Part shown: one piece after another, positions 10,392 to 21,368 of the stretch
How positions within the stretch are numbered: the first letter of the stretch is position 1
Layout: each line of letters begins with the position of its first letter
Assembly: GCF_029784155.1 (NCBI RefSeq)
Contig: NC_073693.1
Span: 224,579,094 to 224,643,093 of the forward strand
Direction: 5' to 3'
Length of the DNA: 64,000 bases
DNA from: Uranotaenia lowii
Lineage: Eukaryota > Arthropoda > Insecta > Diptera > Culicidae
Position numbers and translations under genes: made by a program
Notes under the pieces: model-generated
Seen by the model: only the letters and a program-made list of their open reading frames with translations
Told to the model about the DNA's origin: nothing
The model's database searches: none

Positions 10392-12024
10392 GTATGGTCA
10401 CTACAGTAACATACCCGAGACTGGGTTTCATTTTTCCAAACCGAAATACATGATATACCCGTACACTCAACATGGCAACTCTCTGAGAGGGGCGATGAGC
10501 GAAGCCGATGACATGGTCACAGAAGTGGAGATCCAACCTTCCCATAGCTACGAGCTGAAACCGATTGAGGAAGTTTATCAGATTTACCCGACGAGACATT
10601 ACCAGCAAACACACCAGCAACAGTATTATCAGCAACAGCACCAACAAGATGAAAGTCCAGTGATTGTCCTCAAGATTCCGGGACCAGCGAAGTACGCCCA
10701 ACATTTGCAGGCTCTCCTACAGCAGTACTTGGAAGTTCGAGCTGCTCAACTGTACAAAGAAATTCAAGATCAAGAGTTTCAACAGCAGCAACATGCAATC
10801 CAACAACAGCAGCATGCGATACTTCAACAGCAACAACAACGCTATCACCAACGTTACCAACATTTACAACAACAACATCAGCACCAGGCACCGCCTACAA
10901 AATACAGCCAACCTGACCCTTATGCCACACAGCAATCCTATATCCAGACCTACAAAAACACTCACAGTACGTTCGTTCCTACTCATGGACATTATTACAA
11001 CTCCTACAAAAGACGACCAACTCAACCTACCTACAGAAAACCTGTTTTGACTCCGACTCACATTGCTTACCAGGCAGCCCCGGAACACGAGCAACAAGCC
11101 TATCAATACGAAACACAAACATACCATCACAATGTCGAAGCTGCTCATCAACAGCAGCAGCAGCATCAGCAACAACAACAGCAACATCACGTAGAATACC
11201 AATACGTACATCAAGTTCCTCAATCAGCACCCGAAGAGCAACATCAAACAGAATACACTTATCAGAAGCCAGTTATCAATTTCGTCACACCTGTGCCAGA
11301 GCAGAACACTCACCAGGAACAACACTACGAACAACCCCCCAAATACCCCAACTTTGCTCAATACCACGCCGCGCATAAACCTGTAACCCAAGAACCCGAA
11401 GAATATCTACCAGAGCCAAAACTGGTCGAGAACTACCCAAGCCATAAGCATACCCAAGTTATCTACAAAACTCACGATACCAGTGCTCAACTTCACCAGG
11501 AAGCCTCCTACGATCATCCCGAATACGCCATCGTTGCACAAGCTCAACCCCAACAGGCGTCTGCACCGGAAGAACAAGACAACTCCAACGCCCAACACAA
11601 ATACATCTACCAAGAAGTGTACCCATCTCAGGCCTCATTCTTCCAGGAGAAGTCCTTCGTTGAGCAAGCTACCCCGGAGGCGGTCAATGATTTGCACGGC
11701 CACGGTAGTGTAACCCCTGAACCGGAAACCGATCCCCATCAATACAACACCGAATCAGTAGTGGCGATTACCCAGAAATCGAAAACCCTCTATAACTATC
11801 ACGCCCACCAGCATCGACGATCACACGCCACTAGGTCAGCGGCCGCCAACAACGGTCGAAACGGTGGAACCTCTAAGTCCTCCTCCAGCAAACGGGATGC
11901 TCCCTTCACCGAGGAGCAGTTCAAAAAGGTCAACAAAGTAGTACATCGAATGAAGAAGAAGCCTAGCAATGGAAGCGCGGCAACACTTACAACTACGGCC
12001 CAAGGAGTCGTATCTAGTGCTTAG
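10392..12024 (+). CDS. gene 1, last exon: secreted Gln/His/Tyr/Pro-rich protein
   Basis: The exon follows a 60-bp intron (acceptor TTATTTTTTAG). One base completes the split Gly codon, giving ELG-YGHYSN. It codes 543 more residues to the stop at 12022-12024; with the preceding exon this is about 640 residues. The first 60 residues are ordinary (for example HFSKPKYMIYPYTQHG). Most of the rest is low complexity: runs of Q broken by H and Y (for example near 10785-10890 and 11140-11200), many YxQ, QTY and PTH segments, and Pro/Glu-rich parts. The C-terminus is basic (RRSHATRSAAANN, KRDAPFTEEQFKKVNKVVHRMKKK). Q runs use mixed CAA and CAG, so the protein sequence is probably maintained. No catalytic domain is visible. 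A cuticle or matrix role is a guess from composition. Antisense ORFs in this exon are shadows. Confidence 0.85.
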
Positions 12025-12840
12025 GAACCCTTTCTAGCGTCAACCACAAATGGTTTTCAAGCTCAACAAATGGTGATTAGCTACCCAAAGCGAGTAGCGT
12101 TTTGTACGTAGTGTTTCCAAATATTTGTTATACATGTATGTATGTTAGCTTTTCTTTTTATTTAAATTATTAGGAATCCCTTACAAGTACATAGTTTTAA
12201 TCGATTAGTCTATACTAGAAACTAGCAGCCGCCATAACTTTCAGTTGGTTTATTTCATGTCCGACACCTAAATCATGTTTTGTTAAAGTTTCCCAAAAAA
12301 GAAAAAAAAAATCCTGTTGGATTTTCAATCTTAGAAAAAAAAATCACAGCATTCACTTGTTACGCTCGGCAACTATGGAGGCAACTATTTTATATGACCT
12401 AAAAGCTGTATTCAGCGATAAAATTTAAAGAAAATAATAAAAATATTCAAAAAAATAGTAAATTTTTAAATTAATTGAGAGAAATGAGATCGAATTACTC
12501 TTTTTGCAGATTTTTAAAATGATATTTAAGTATCCGGATTTTGATTTGAAATTTTGTATTGATAAACGCGGAATTTTTTTCGGCGATTTTTTTATTTTTC
12601 TTGAATATTTTGCTCTCACGCAAAGCTAATGAAATTTCAATGTATGGAGCTTTCTGGAAAATTCTCTGGATACAACTTTTTTCATTTCAAAAGTTCTGTA
12701 CATCGTTTTGACCAAAAAGGAAACTTTTAAGACTGCAGAGTTTTTCTAAATACGAAAAAATTTTAAAATGATACATACTACTTTCCAGTGAAAAGCCGGT
12801 TTTGTCAGGCACCGATATTGTCTGTCCCCGATTTCATCTA
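12025..12840 (+). other. gene 1 3' UTR and flank, candidate poly(A) signal
   Basis: AT-rich sequence follows the stop codon. AATAAA occurs at 12436-12441, about 410 bases after the stop, and is the best candidate polyadenylation signal. No other gene is seen before the transposon that starts at 12841. Confidence 0.45.
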
Positions 12841-14100
12841 AAGGGTGATACGGTCAAAATTTGGTCAAGGGGAAACGCGTGTAAATCGGTGAAATCGTTT
12901 ATTTAAAAAATCAAATTAAATTTCTTTTTCAAGTTTAATTAGTATAAAATTCAGGAAAAATATTCAGTTAGGCTTCCGCTTTTCCAAATCCGAATTGCCG
13001 GACCTTACGCCTCACCCCTGCCATCAGATTTTGTACAGCCACCTTGTCCACCTTCTTTGCCCCAGAAAGCCAGTTTGCCTTGAACTGCTGCTCGTCCTTA
13101 GCAGTTTTTTTGTTCTTCTTCAGGTTTCGCTTGACAATAGCCCAGTATTTCTCAATTAGGCGGAGCTCTGGCGTGTTGGGAGGGTTCTTGTCCTTGGGAA
13201 ACATCTGCACGTTGTTGGCGGCGTACCACTCCATGGCCTTTTTACCGTAATGGCAAGATGCCAAATCCGGCCAAAACAGTACGGAAAAACCGTGTATCTT
13301 CAGGAAAGGCAGTAGACGTTTATTCAAACACTCTTTCACGTAAATTTCTTGGTTGACAGTCCCGGAAGCTATGAAAATGCTGCTTTTCAAGCCACAGGTA
13401 CAGATGGCTTGCCAAACCAGATATTTCTTCGCGAACTTTGACAGTTTCATGTGCTTGATAATATCTGCTACCTTTCCCTTCCTTTTGCCGTATAAAACTC
13501 CTGTCCCGGAAGCTGCTTGTAGTCGGCTTTGACGTAGGTTTCGTCGTCCATTACCACGCAGTCAAACTTCGTCAGCATCGTCGTGTCCAGCCTCCGGGAT
13601 CGCGCTTTGGCCGTCGTATTTTGTTTATCATCGCGATTTGGAGTCACTACCTTCTTGTAAGTCGATAGTCCTGCTCGTTTCTTGGCTCGATGCACGGTTG
13701 TAGACGATACACCCAGCTTATTTGCGGCATCTCGGAAAGAGAGGTTGTTAGGGTTTCGCTTGAAACTACCGAAAACTCTCTTTGTCGTCTCAGCGGCTTC
13801 CGGTTTTCGATTTCCCCCCGATCCGGACTTCCTGGCTGTCGACAATCGTTCGCCAAACACTTTAATTACATTTTCAACGGTTGATTTGCAAACCTTTAGC
13901 GATTTTACCAGCTTTGCGTGCGAGTAGCTCGGATTTTCGCGATGCGTGAGCAAAATTTTGATACGCTGCTCTTCTTCCTTGGACGGCATTTTGACAACTG
14001 AAGAGTGAATTCCAAAATCAAAATAGGAGCAACATTCTACACACACACAAACACCTTCAAAATGAGGGGTGTTCAGGTTTTTTAAATGCAAAACGAAATA
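12841..14100 (-). mobile_element. DD37E Tc1/mariner-type transposon A, right end missing
   Basis: The left end reads TAAAGGGTGATACGGTCAAA, with TA at 12839-12840 as the expected target dinucleotide. A transposase gene (12968-13989) lies on the minus strand. The matching right terminal repeat was not found before the flank of element B begins near 14090, so the 5' side is probably truncated, perhaps by arrival of element B. Confidence 0.7.
12968..13989 (-). pseudogene. DD37E transposase, frameshifted
   Basis: Cut-and-paste transposase of the IS630-Tc1-mariner superfamily. It starts MPSKEEEQRIKILL (ATG at 13989). The N-terminal helix-turn-helix region contains NPSYSHAKLVKSL and a second DNA-binding segment GVSSTTVHRAKKRAG. 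The catalytic core has VVMDDETYVK (first Asp), VLFWPDLASCHYG (second Asp) and ELRLIEKYW (Glu). There are exactly 37 residues between the second Asp and the Glu. The two halves are in different frames: a small indel near 13470-13490, around the Gly/Arg-rich TAKG segment, breaks the protein. Both halves are otherwise open, so the copy is fairly young. Confidence 0.85.
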
Positions 14101-14109
14101 AAAATGTTT

Positions 14110-15270
14110 TGTACTCAAAATGTAGGGTGTTTATTGCACTTCAAAGGAAAAATATTATAAATGTTATTTGGATGAAATTTCGAACTTTTCGTCGAGTACC
14201 ACTCATCATAGTTTGGACACCCTATTCGCTGACCTCAGCGGCCATTTTGTTCCAGCATCTCTTCATCTCTGTTGCATCCCGAGTCGTTCTACCATTCTTC
14301 TTCATCTTCTGCTGAACAATTACCCAAAAATTTTTCGATAGAGTGGAATTGGGGGCAGTTGGGTTGGTTGATGTCCTTTTCGACAAAATCCACCCCGTTG
14401 TCTCGATACCACTATAATACCTTTTTGTGTAGTGGCAGCTTGCCAAATCCGGCGAAAATTTAACTGGTCCTTTGTGAGATCTAATGTACAGAAAAAAAAA
14501 CGTTTTTCAGGTCCATTTCGGAGTCCATGGTTTGTTGTTCACAAAAACCGGGGTTTTTCGTTCACAGCTGCAAATACCTTGCTAGATCAAACACTTTCTT
14601 GCAAACTTATCCGCAAAAATGAATTTAAACTTGGCGGGGATATCACCCCGACCAGTGGCTTTGTAAAATTTTTGGCCAGGAAGCCGCCCAAAATCCATCT
14701 TCACGTACGTTTCGTCATCCATGAGGATGCATTCGTCGTACTTCGTTAGAACCTTATTGCATAACTCCCGGGCCCATCCTTTGGCTTCTACATTCTTCTT
14801 CAATGTCCGGTATGGTTGCTTACTGGCCCGATAAGATCATATTCCTTCGCGCAGACGAATCCTTCTGACGATGCACCGGTCGGCATTGAATTCTTTGGCG
14901 ATGTTATAGTCCGACTACCCTGGATTTGCCTTGATCGTTCTTAAAACCTTGCAATGCAGTTTCCGATCCTTAGTTCCACTATGACGCTTGGTATGAACCT
15001 GCCGATCGATAGTATGCATCTCACGGAAACGCTTAAGAACGCTGCACACGGTCGATTTGGCCATTTTTAACGATTTCGGGTTTTTGACGCGGGTGTCCAA
15101 AATTAATTTTCGTCTCGCGGCTTCCATCACTTGTAACTTTTTTGAAACAAAACGAATCATAATGAAATTATCAGCACTACAGCGATTTGCAGCAAAACTA
15201 TTTGACATACAATGCCAACTGATTTTCACATTTGGAACTAACAAAAGGGTGATGATAGCTGAATTTTAAC
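14110..15270 (-). mobile_element. DD37E transposon B, heavily decayed copy
   Basis: Transposase read on the minus strand from about 15127 (MEAARRKLILDTR) to 14222 (KMAAEVSE then stop). Recognisable parts are an HTH region with KMAKSTVCSVLKRF, CILMDDETYVKMDFGRLPGQ for the first Asp, and ASCHYTKRYY near the second Asp. Stops and frameshifts break it into at least four pieces. The 3' flank (14110-14220) matches the complement of 36150-36290, the end of another copy of the same family. Confidence 0.75.
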
Positions 15271-16123
15271 ACGGTTGTGTATACAAATTGTTTATAAATT
15301 TCATTATTCTGTAAAAACTGTCAAATATTAGAATATAAAAACGACTGTATCTTGTAAGAAAATCATCAAATTATTAGTGCCAATACTTTTTGCATGTACA
15401 AATATAGTTTTTCTAAATAAAATAAACTGAGTTTTTGTCTTTTTTTAGCAGCCCACCACTTTCCCCCACACCAAAGCGCATTCGAATCAAGACGAAGCAA
15501 TTTCAGAAGAAATCGATTTTTGTGATGATTTTTTTGTCCAGCTCGAAGCTATAACTATACAAAGAAATATATTCGACCAGTTGAATCGATAGTGCTTATT
15601 TCCATATTCTGGGAATTTTGACTATTTCGCTTTTGGATTCGTTTGAATTTGTGACCATATTTTGATTATTTTAACTTGTAATGCTAAATTTACAAACGCA
15701 TTGTCCCTATAAATTCTTAGTTTATTTTTCGAAATTTCTTTAAAATATAAATAATTTTCATATTATATTCATATAATTAAAAATATCAGTTTACCTTTTT
15801 TGGACTGACGCGCATAATAATGTTTTAAATAAATCCAATGGTAGTTTGGTTCAAATTCATTTTTGTTTTGAGCACTTTCATCACACGCAATTCTCTCTAA
15901 TACTTGCAAACCGAATGCTTTTGGCAGCAATTTAATTATCCGAAAAAAATATCTTCTTCAATGCTCAGTGAATATCTACAAGTAAATGTTCCAGAAATAA
16001 TAAAACAGTTTTTTCGAGGTCTGATCATTGTTCAAGATGATCAGTGATTTAAACTGCGTCCATAAAGTTGCTCCTTTAAAAAATACCTTGCTTCTTAAAG
16101 CCTTCATTGGAAACATGATAACA
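15271..16123. other. AT-rich stretch, nothing recognised
   Basis: Neither strand gives an ORF of note, and no inverted-repeat ends were found. Confidence 0.5.
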
Positions 16124-19100
16124 TCCACCAAGGTGGCCATAACATTTTCTTTTTGAAATTCCCGGTTTTTTTCCCGGTTTTTCCAGTAAAAAATTCAAGG
16201 TTTTCCAGACTTTTATTGTCCATTTTCGTCTGAATATAGCGAAATTTTCAATGTTGTTTCATAACACTCAAATCATTCAACACTAAGACGAACTGGATTC
16301 TATTCTAAGGTTTTCATCACATTTTTTTAAAATGATAAAAAAAAACATACTACACAAAATCTTTAGTGTCAGGACTTCTCAATCAATCATTCGTCATGTG
16401 ACATTGTATCATTTTTTCATAAGTTACAAGTTGCAGATACCAAGTGTGTTACTATAGCTCACAAAATCCACGTCTCTGAGAATATTCGAAACTATTCTGA
16501 GGGCGTTCAATCATGTAACTCTCTCGTCGAAGTAAATTCAGTTAAAATGTTGTTTCCAGCGGTTTTACATTCAGTAGTGAATGCATCTTCGAATGTAATA
16601 TAAATTTTTACTCGACATTTATCTCACTGATTCACAGAGAATTGTTTATAATTTCCTCAAATTAAAAAAAAACGGGGTAATTATGAACACTTGTTTTTAG
16701 GCATTGTTTGTTTATCTAAACTTATCATTATTGTTTAAATATGTACCAATAATCATCACGATCTTGAAAATAAACCGTAATACATAACTTTATCAGTTTC
16801 TAAAAATCTGTAAATATGAGATTGTAGGACATGATTCCCTATTCCTTTATGAATCTAAAAATTGCCTATGCCTAATTAAGGGTAAATTTTTAAAAACCAT
16901 TAGTCTTATCTAGACGCAGTGTTTAGATTTATCTAGAAATACTGTCACTAACACTAAAGATTGTTACGTAACAAGAATTTTAACAGCTTTTATTATTACC
17001 CCCATTTGGGTAATTATGCACAGATAAGACCAAAAAAGAATAATCTTTGTTCATAATAACCTCAGTTGACACTACCGTTTTCCGAAAAACTTGTCTTCTG
17101 TTTTCAGCCAAGTTTTAAAAAGATTTTCTTTAGTATTCAGTAATTTTTTTTATATTGAAAAAATAATTTAAAAAAAATCAAATTAAATGTTTGAATCGTT
17201 GTTATAATTGTTTTTATACAATTGAATTTTAGCACTTAAGTTTCAGATACTGAAAACTGTATCGATACCTACTGTTTTTTTTTTGCCTGCAGTCCATGAT
17301 CTACTTGATCAGAAATTTGTAGTTTTGCATGGTCCTTAACATGTGGTTATTTGTAAAGATGCAATTCTTGTAAGTCAATCAATTGTATTTCAAAGGAATT
17401 TCCAGAATTTGTTCGAGATGAAGAAAAACTAAAAACATTTATTCAATTCAGATTCACCCATTGTATTTTTTTATTTCAAATTAAGGATTTTAATTTTTTA
17501 ATGAATATTTAAACAAAATACATAAAGAATTCTAAATTATGATATCTAAAATTATGATATCTAAAATAGTACAATTGTAGTTTAAAATGATTTAAACTTG
17601 AATTAAACTAGCTAAACTATTTAAACAAAACGAACATTAGAACCCACGAATTTTAAGCCCAAGATAAAATTTTGCCTTAAAATTGAAGTTGGAAAATTTC
17701 GAAAGATATTTAAAAAGAAACAATGTAATTTTTGAAGCAGCCATAAATGTTAAAAAAAAAAAATCTTAATCCTCAACTACATATGGTCTCGACCTTTTTA
17801 AAAATATTTTGAGCATGATTCAGTTCTGTGAATAATTGAAAAACATATTTATAATTTGAATAAAAGTGATTTCATACATAATTTACACAGATCTTTTTTT
17901 TTTTTGCAAAATAATATTTTTTCCCTTTAAAAAAAATCCCAACGTTTTTATGGTTCATTCAGTAGATGGTTAGCTTTGTTATGCAAAAAAATGTAGATTT
18001 GATTTCAGTGAAAAAAGTTACAGTTAATTCTCAACATATATTTTTATTTTGAGTCAGTTTCTTGGGGTTAAATTATGAACATATAAGGCCTGAACAAATT
18101 TCAAATCCTTCTTCTGTCACTCGCGAGGGGGGGATTATAAAAAATAATACGAAAAACAAATAAATTAGAATTAATTGCACGAAAGCTCGTATGCTACAAA
18201 TTGCATACTATATCATTGCCAAAAACTTATAAATCAAGTATCAAGTTATCGAAAAAATTTATGAAATCAAGAATATAAAAAGAATATAACTCCCATCTTC
18301 CAATATTTGTTTTCTGGTCTTGTAATATTTCGGATATTTGATTTTTTTTTTTCGAAATGTACATAAAATACTTCAAATTTCATTTACGGTTTTTTTTGGA
18401 AATTTCGAAGGGAGGTGTGACAAAAAAAAGATATTTGTTCCAGCCTAACTGTTCTGGTTTATGATAAAGTTATAAGATATTTTGTAGTGTTTAATTGGAA
18501 ACAAACCCTGTATCAGGCAGAAAAATCTTAGAAGTTTTTGCAAAAACATGCAAAGCTAAGGCTAACTCTAAGGATTTATGCGAAAACCAATTTGAAAAGT
18601 GTACGAATAGGGTTTTCAAAATCAAAGAGACTTAACGTAAGTAAGAAGGTAAAAAGGAGGCTTAATAGTGTACTTTTCTTTCAACTATCAGCTTAGTTAT
18701 AAAATGCAGATAACAATATATAAACCCATTGTTTTAAAAAAAAAATTTTGCCGTCTTGAATTCGAATCATTTGTCAGATTCTATCAAATCTAGTGGTATT
18801 GAGTTTTACTAATAAATCGACAATCCTCTGTAAAAAAAAACAAAAACTGATTTGAAATCTAATTATTATCTTTCATTTGATAGAGAATTAATATATTACC
18901 TAGCATTTCTAGTTTCAAAGAAATGAAACTTGAAAAAAATTCCTGACGTGTAGAAAAAATATAACTATTTTTGACAGCATTGAAGAACATTTATGAGCAT
19001 TTGATATCCAAGATTCAAATTTCAATAACAATTTTGTTGGAGACTGCGAATTTTTTTACTTATGCTTTGGAAAAAATATTTGATTTATTTTGAAGCTAGC

Positions 19101-20247
19101 CATCATAACTCTGAAAGATGTACGCTTAGAGTTAAGGAAAGAAAATCTCTTCAAAGAAACATGAAGTTTCACTGAGATTCTATGTGTGTGTGTTCGTTTT
19201 CAAAAAAAAATATTTTTTTTTTGATAAAAAATTTCAAAAATTATCCCTTGAATTTCAAAAACTAGAGATAGCAGAAAAAACCAAACTGCATATTACCTGC
19301 TTGTACCATCGAAAAAAAAACGAAAAATAATCAATTTTATCGCAATATTTTGTTATTTTGTTTAAATACTTTACTCAAAACACAAATATGTATATTTGAA
19401 ATGAAGTACCATGCAATGTTGAATCATTTCAACATTTTTAAAGAATTTACTTAGTGTCTTCTACCGACATAAACACACCCTCATAAAAAAGCTCGTAAAA
19501 ATTCTGAACAGTGTTGCTCAAATTTCATATGACTATTTTATTTCAATTTTGGTCACGATTTTCGCAAATTTGCAAAGGAATCTCAACATATCCAAGCTTA
19601 AAAAAGTGTAATTTGAAATTATCTGGATAAATTATGACCAGTTTGAAGAATGTTGATTTTGAAAGCATAACTTAAAAAAATTGATTTGTACCCCACCCCG
19701 TGATGGTATTTTTTTTTTCAAGCAGTAAGTTTGATATGAGATGGTTTTCTTTTCAACTCAGCAATGTTAAATTTATTTTTATTAAGCTGCAAAAACACCG
19801 TGATTGATAGTTTTTTTTAAAAAGAAATCATGATGTGCGATACTTGAAAAAAAATTAGGAGACTTTTTAAAATTTCTCATCTCGTTATTCGATGCAGTTT
19901 TAAATTCTGGGTTCCGGAAAAATTTGTGATTTTTTTTCAATTTAGAGGAGTAATTGAAGAGAGATTAGAGTAGTTAACGAATTCAAAAACTTATGATACT
20001 CCTCTTACACGTTTTTTAACTGTTCAAATCTATCTTGGAAATTTAAAATATAAATCTGAATTTTGAATTTTGGGTCGAATCTCTGATCTTAAAACCAAAA
20101 CTGAATTTCGGTTTCCTTTTGTCATTTTTTCCAGGTTTTGGGTCTGAATTCCCGGTTATTTCCCGGTTTTCCCGGTTTGATTTTCAATTTCCGGTTTTTT
20201 CCCGGTTTTCCCGGTTTTCCCGGTTTTCCCGGTTCTGTAGCCACCCT
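16124..20247. mobile_element. AT-rich block edged by TTCCCGG repeats (candidate transposon)
   Basis: The left edge reads AAGGTGGCCATAAC, then TTCCCGGTTTTTTTCCCGG (about 16128-16185). The right edge has a run of CCCGGTTTT units (20150-20232), then CTGTAGCCACCCTGC. The outermost GGTGGC/GCCACC words are inverted to each other, but the CCCGG tracts run in the same direction. The interior has no credible ORF. It contains phrases like GGGTAATTATGAACAC near 16676, 17005 and 18065. Treating the block as one element is an inference. The ORF at 20119 (SRFSRF repeats) is a translation of the repeat. Confidence 0.4.
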
Positions 20248-20688
20248 GCATCCACAGGTATTTCTCCCAAGCTGCGGCTTATTTTCCAGAAACTAAAGTT
20301 AAATGAAGATTCAACATTTTACAGGTCAACATTATTCACATTTTTCTTACCTTATTGTGTCGTCAAATCCTTATAATTATTTTATTGAACGCCAAAATTT
20401 CGCAAATTTTTATGTTGTTTTGGAGAATTAATATGTGTTTTGACATAAGAGCTCATAACATCATCATTTTGATCAAGGTGTGTATAGACCTTGATTTTGA
20501 TCGCAGGGCCCTCTGAGTGTCGTTTTGAGCTGCAAATCGCCAATGGTTTAGTAATTGTTGATTATCTGGAAAAATTTCATGTTGATCAAAGCTACTTCGG
20601 TGATCATAGTAACCTCAGTTTAAGGTAGCTCTTGACTCAAAAACAAAAACTTTTACACCTTCACAGTCACTAAGAGCAAGTTCACAGC
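20248..20688. other. unassigned stretch
   Basis: Single-copy-looking AT-rich sequence between two mobile elements. No gene, RNA or inverted repeat was recognised. Confidence 0.4.
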
Positions 20689-20709
20689 CTTAGAGCAAGT
20701 TCATTCGTG

Positions 20710-20964
20710 TTTTTTTTTTTTTTTTTTCAAATTACCTTTATTTTTCAAATTACAATAATATGTTCACTTTTGTTGTTTTTGCTTATGGTTAGTTATAGTT
20801 TAATTACAAACAGCTTAGAAAAAATTCAAATGATTTCTGAAATGCTTTTCAAACAGGTGCTTGGAATTAAATCGCGCGTTTCTTATATTTTGTTTAAGCT
20901 TTTCCAAATGAGAAAAAAATGTGGAACGCTTCACGATTTTGCGTGTCATCCTTGCGCAGGGGCC

Positions 20965-21004
<40 letters not shown>

Positions 21005-21027
21005 CCAGCCGAAGCTAGGACAAGTGT
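20710..21027 (-). mobile_element. U6-headed chimeric retroposon with poly(A) tail
   Basis: On the minus strand it begins within a few bases of the U6 5' end, contains full-length U6, then about 190 bp of other sequence, an AATAAA signal (plus-strand 20737-20742) and a tail of 18 A (plus-strand T at 20710-20727). The flanks share a short direct repeat (AACAC in minus-strand reading). The structure fits a template switch during LINE-type reverse transcription, joining U6 RNA to the 3' end of another polyadenylated RNA. The source of the 3' part was not recognised. Confidence 0.65.
20915..21021 (-). ncRNA. U6: U6 spliceosomal snRNA sequence, probably a retrocopy
   Basis: A 107-nt sequence matches U6 throughout, including the CATATACTAAAATTGGAACG segment, the ACAGAGA box, the region pairing with U4 (GATTAGCATGGCCCCTGCGC), and a 3' end running into a T run (seven T, plus-strand 20913-20919). 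The 5' hairpin reads GTCCTAGC-TTCG-GCTGGAC. It is fully paired apart from one bulged T, with differences from the usual GTTC/GAAC arms that are compensatory. The sequence is intact, but no upstream snRNA promoter elements were recognised, and the copy lies inside a poly(A)-tailed insertion. It is therefore probably a non-transcribed retrocopy. Confidence 0.85.
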
Positions 21028-21368
21028 TAGGAACAATTGGTAGAAATTTTTACACTTGTAGCACATTTTGAAAACTTTACCATACAAACACATTTTCAAG
21101 ATCTACTGCCGTCAAATTTTTTCTACAACACGTGTTCTATTTTCGCATGCTGTGATGCAAAAATAACTCGATTTCTATCACATACGGCTGAAATAGAAAC
21201 AGTGTTGTGAAAAAAAAAACAACGGTCAAAGATCTTGAAAACATTTTCGCATGGCAAAGTTTTCAAAATTGACTACAATGTCAAAATTTCTATCACTTTT
21301 TCCTAACCACGAATGAACTTGCTCTAAAGCTGTTATGAGAAACATCAAAAAGGTGCAACATACATTCA

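Larger units (their letters stand above)
20689..21327. mobile_element. palindromic MITE interrupted by a retroposon
   Basis: Outer inverted ends are TTAGAGCAAGTTCATTCGTG (left, ends 20709) and CACGAATGAACTTGCTCTAA (right, about 21308-21327). The interior 21028-21310 is itself an imperfect palindrome: TTAGGAACAATTGGTAGAAATTTT at the left mirrors AAAATTTCTATCACTTTTTCCTAAC at the right. In the right arm the TTCCTAAC part directly adjoins CACGAATG. In the left arm these two parts are separated by 318 bp (20710-21027), which marks an insertion. Confidence 0.75.

Noticed and set aside
10381..11713. Several 70-120 residue ORFs on both strands inside gene 1
   Set aside because: They are shadow frames of CAA/CAG-rich coding sequence.
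20119..20376. ORF with FSRFSRFSRF
   Set aside because: Translation of the CCCGGTTTT tandem repeat; no independent support.
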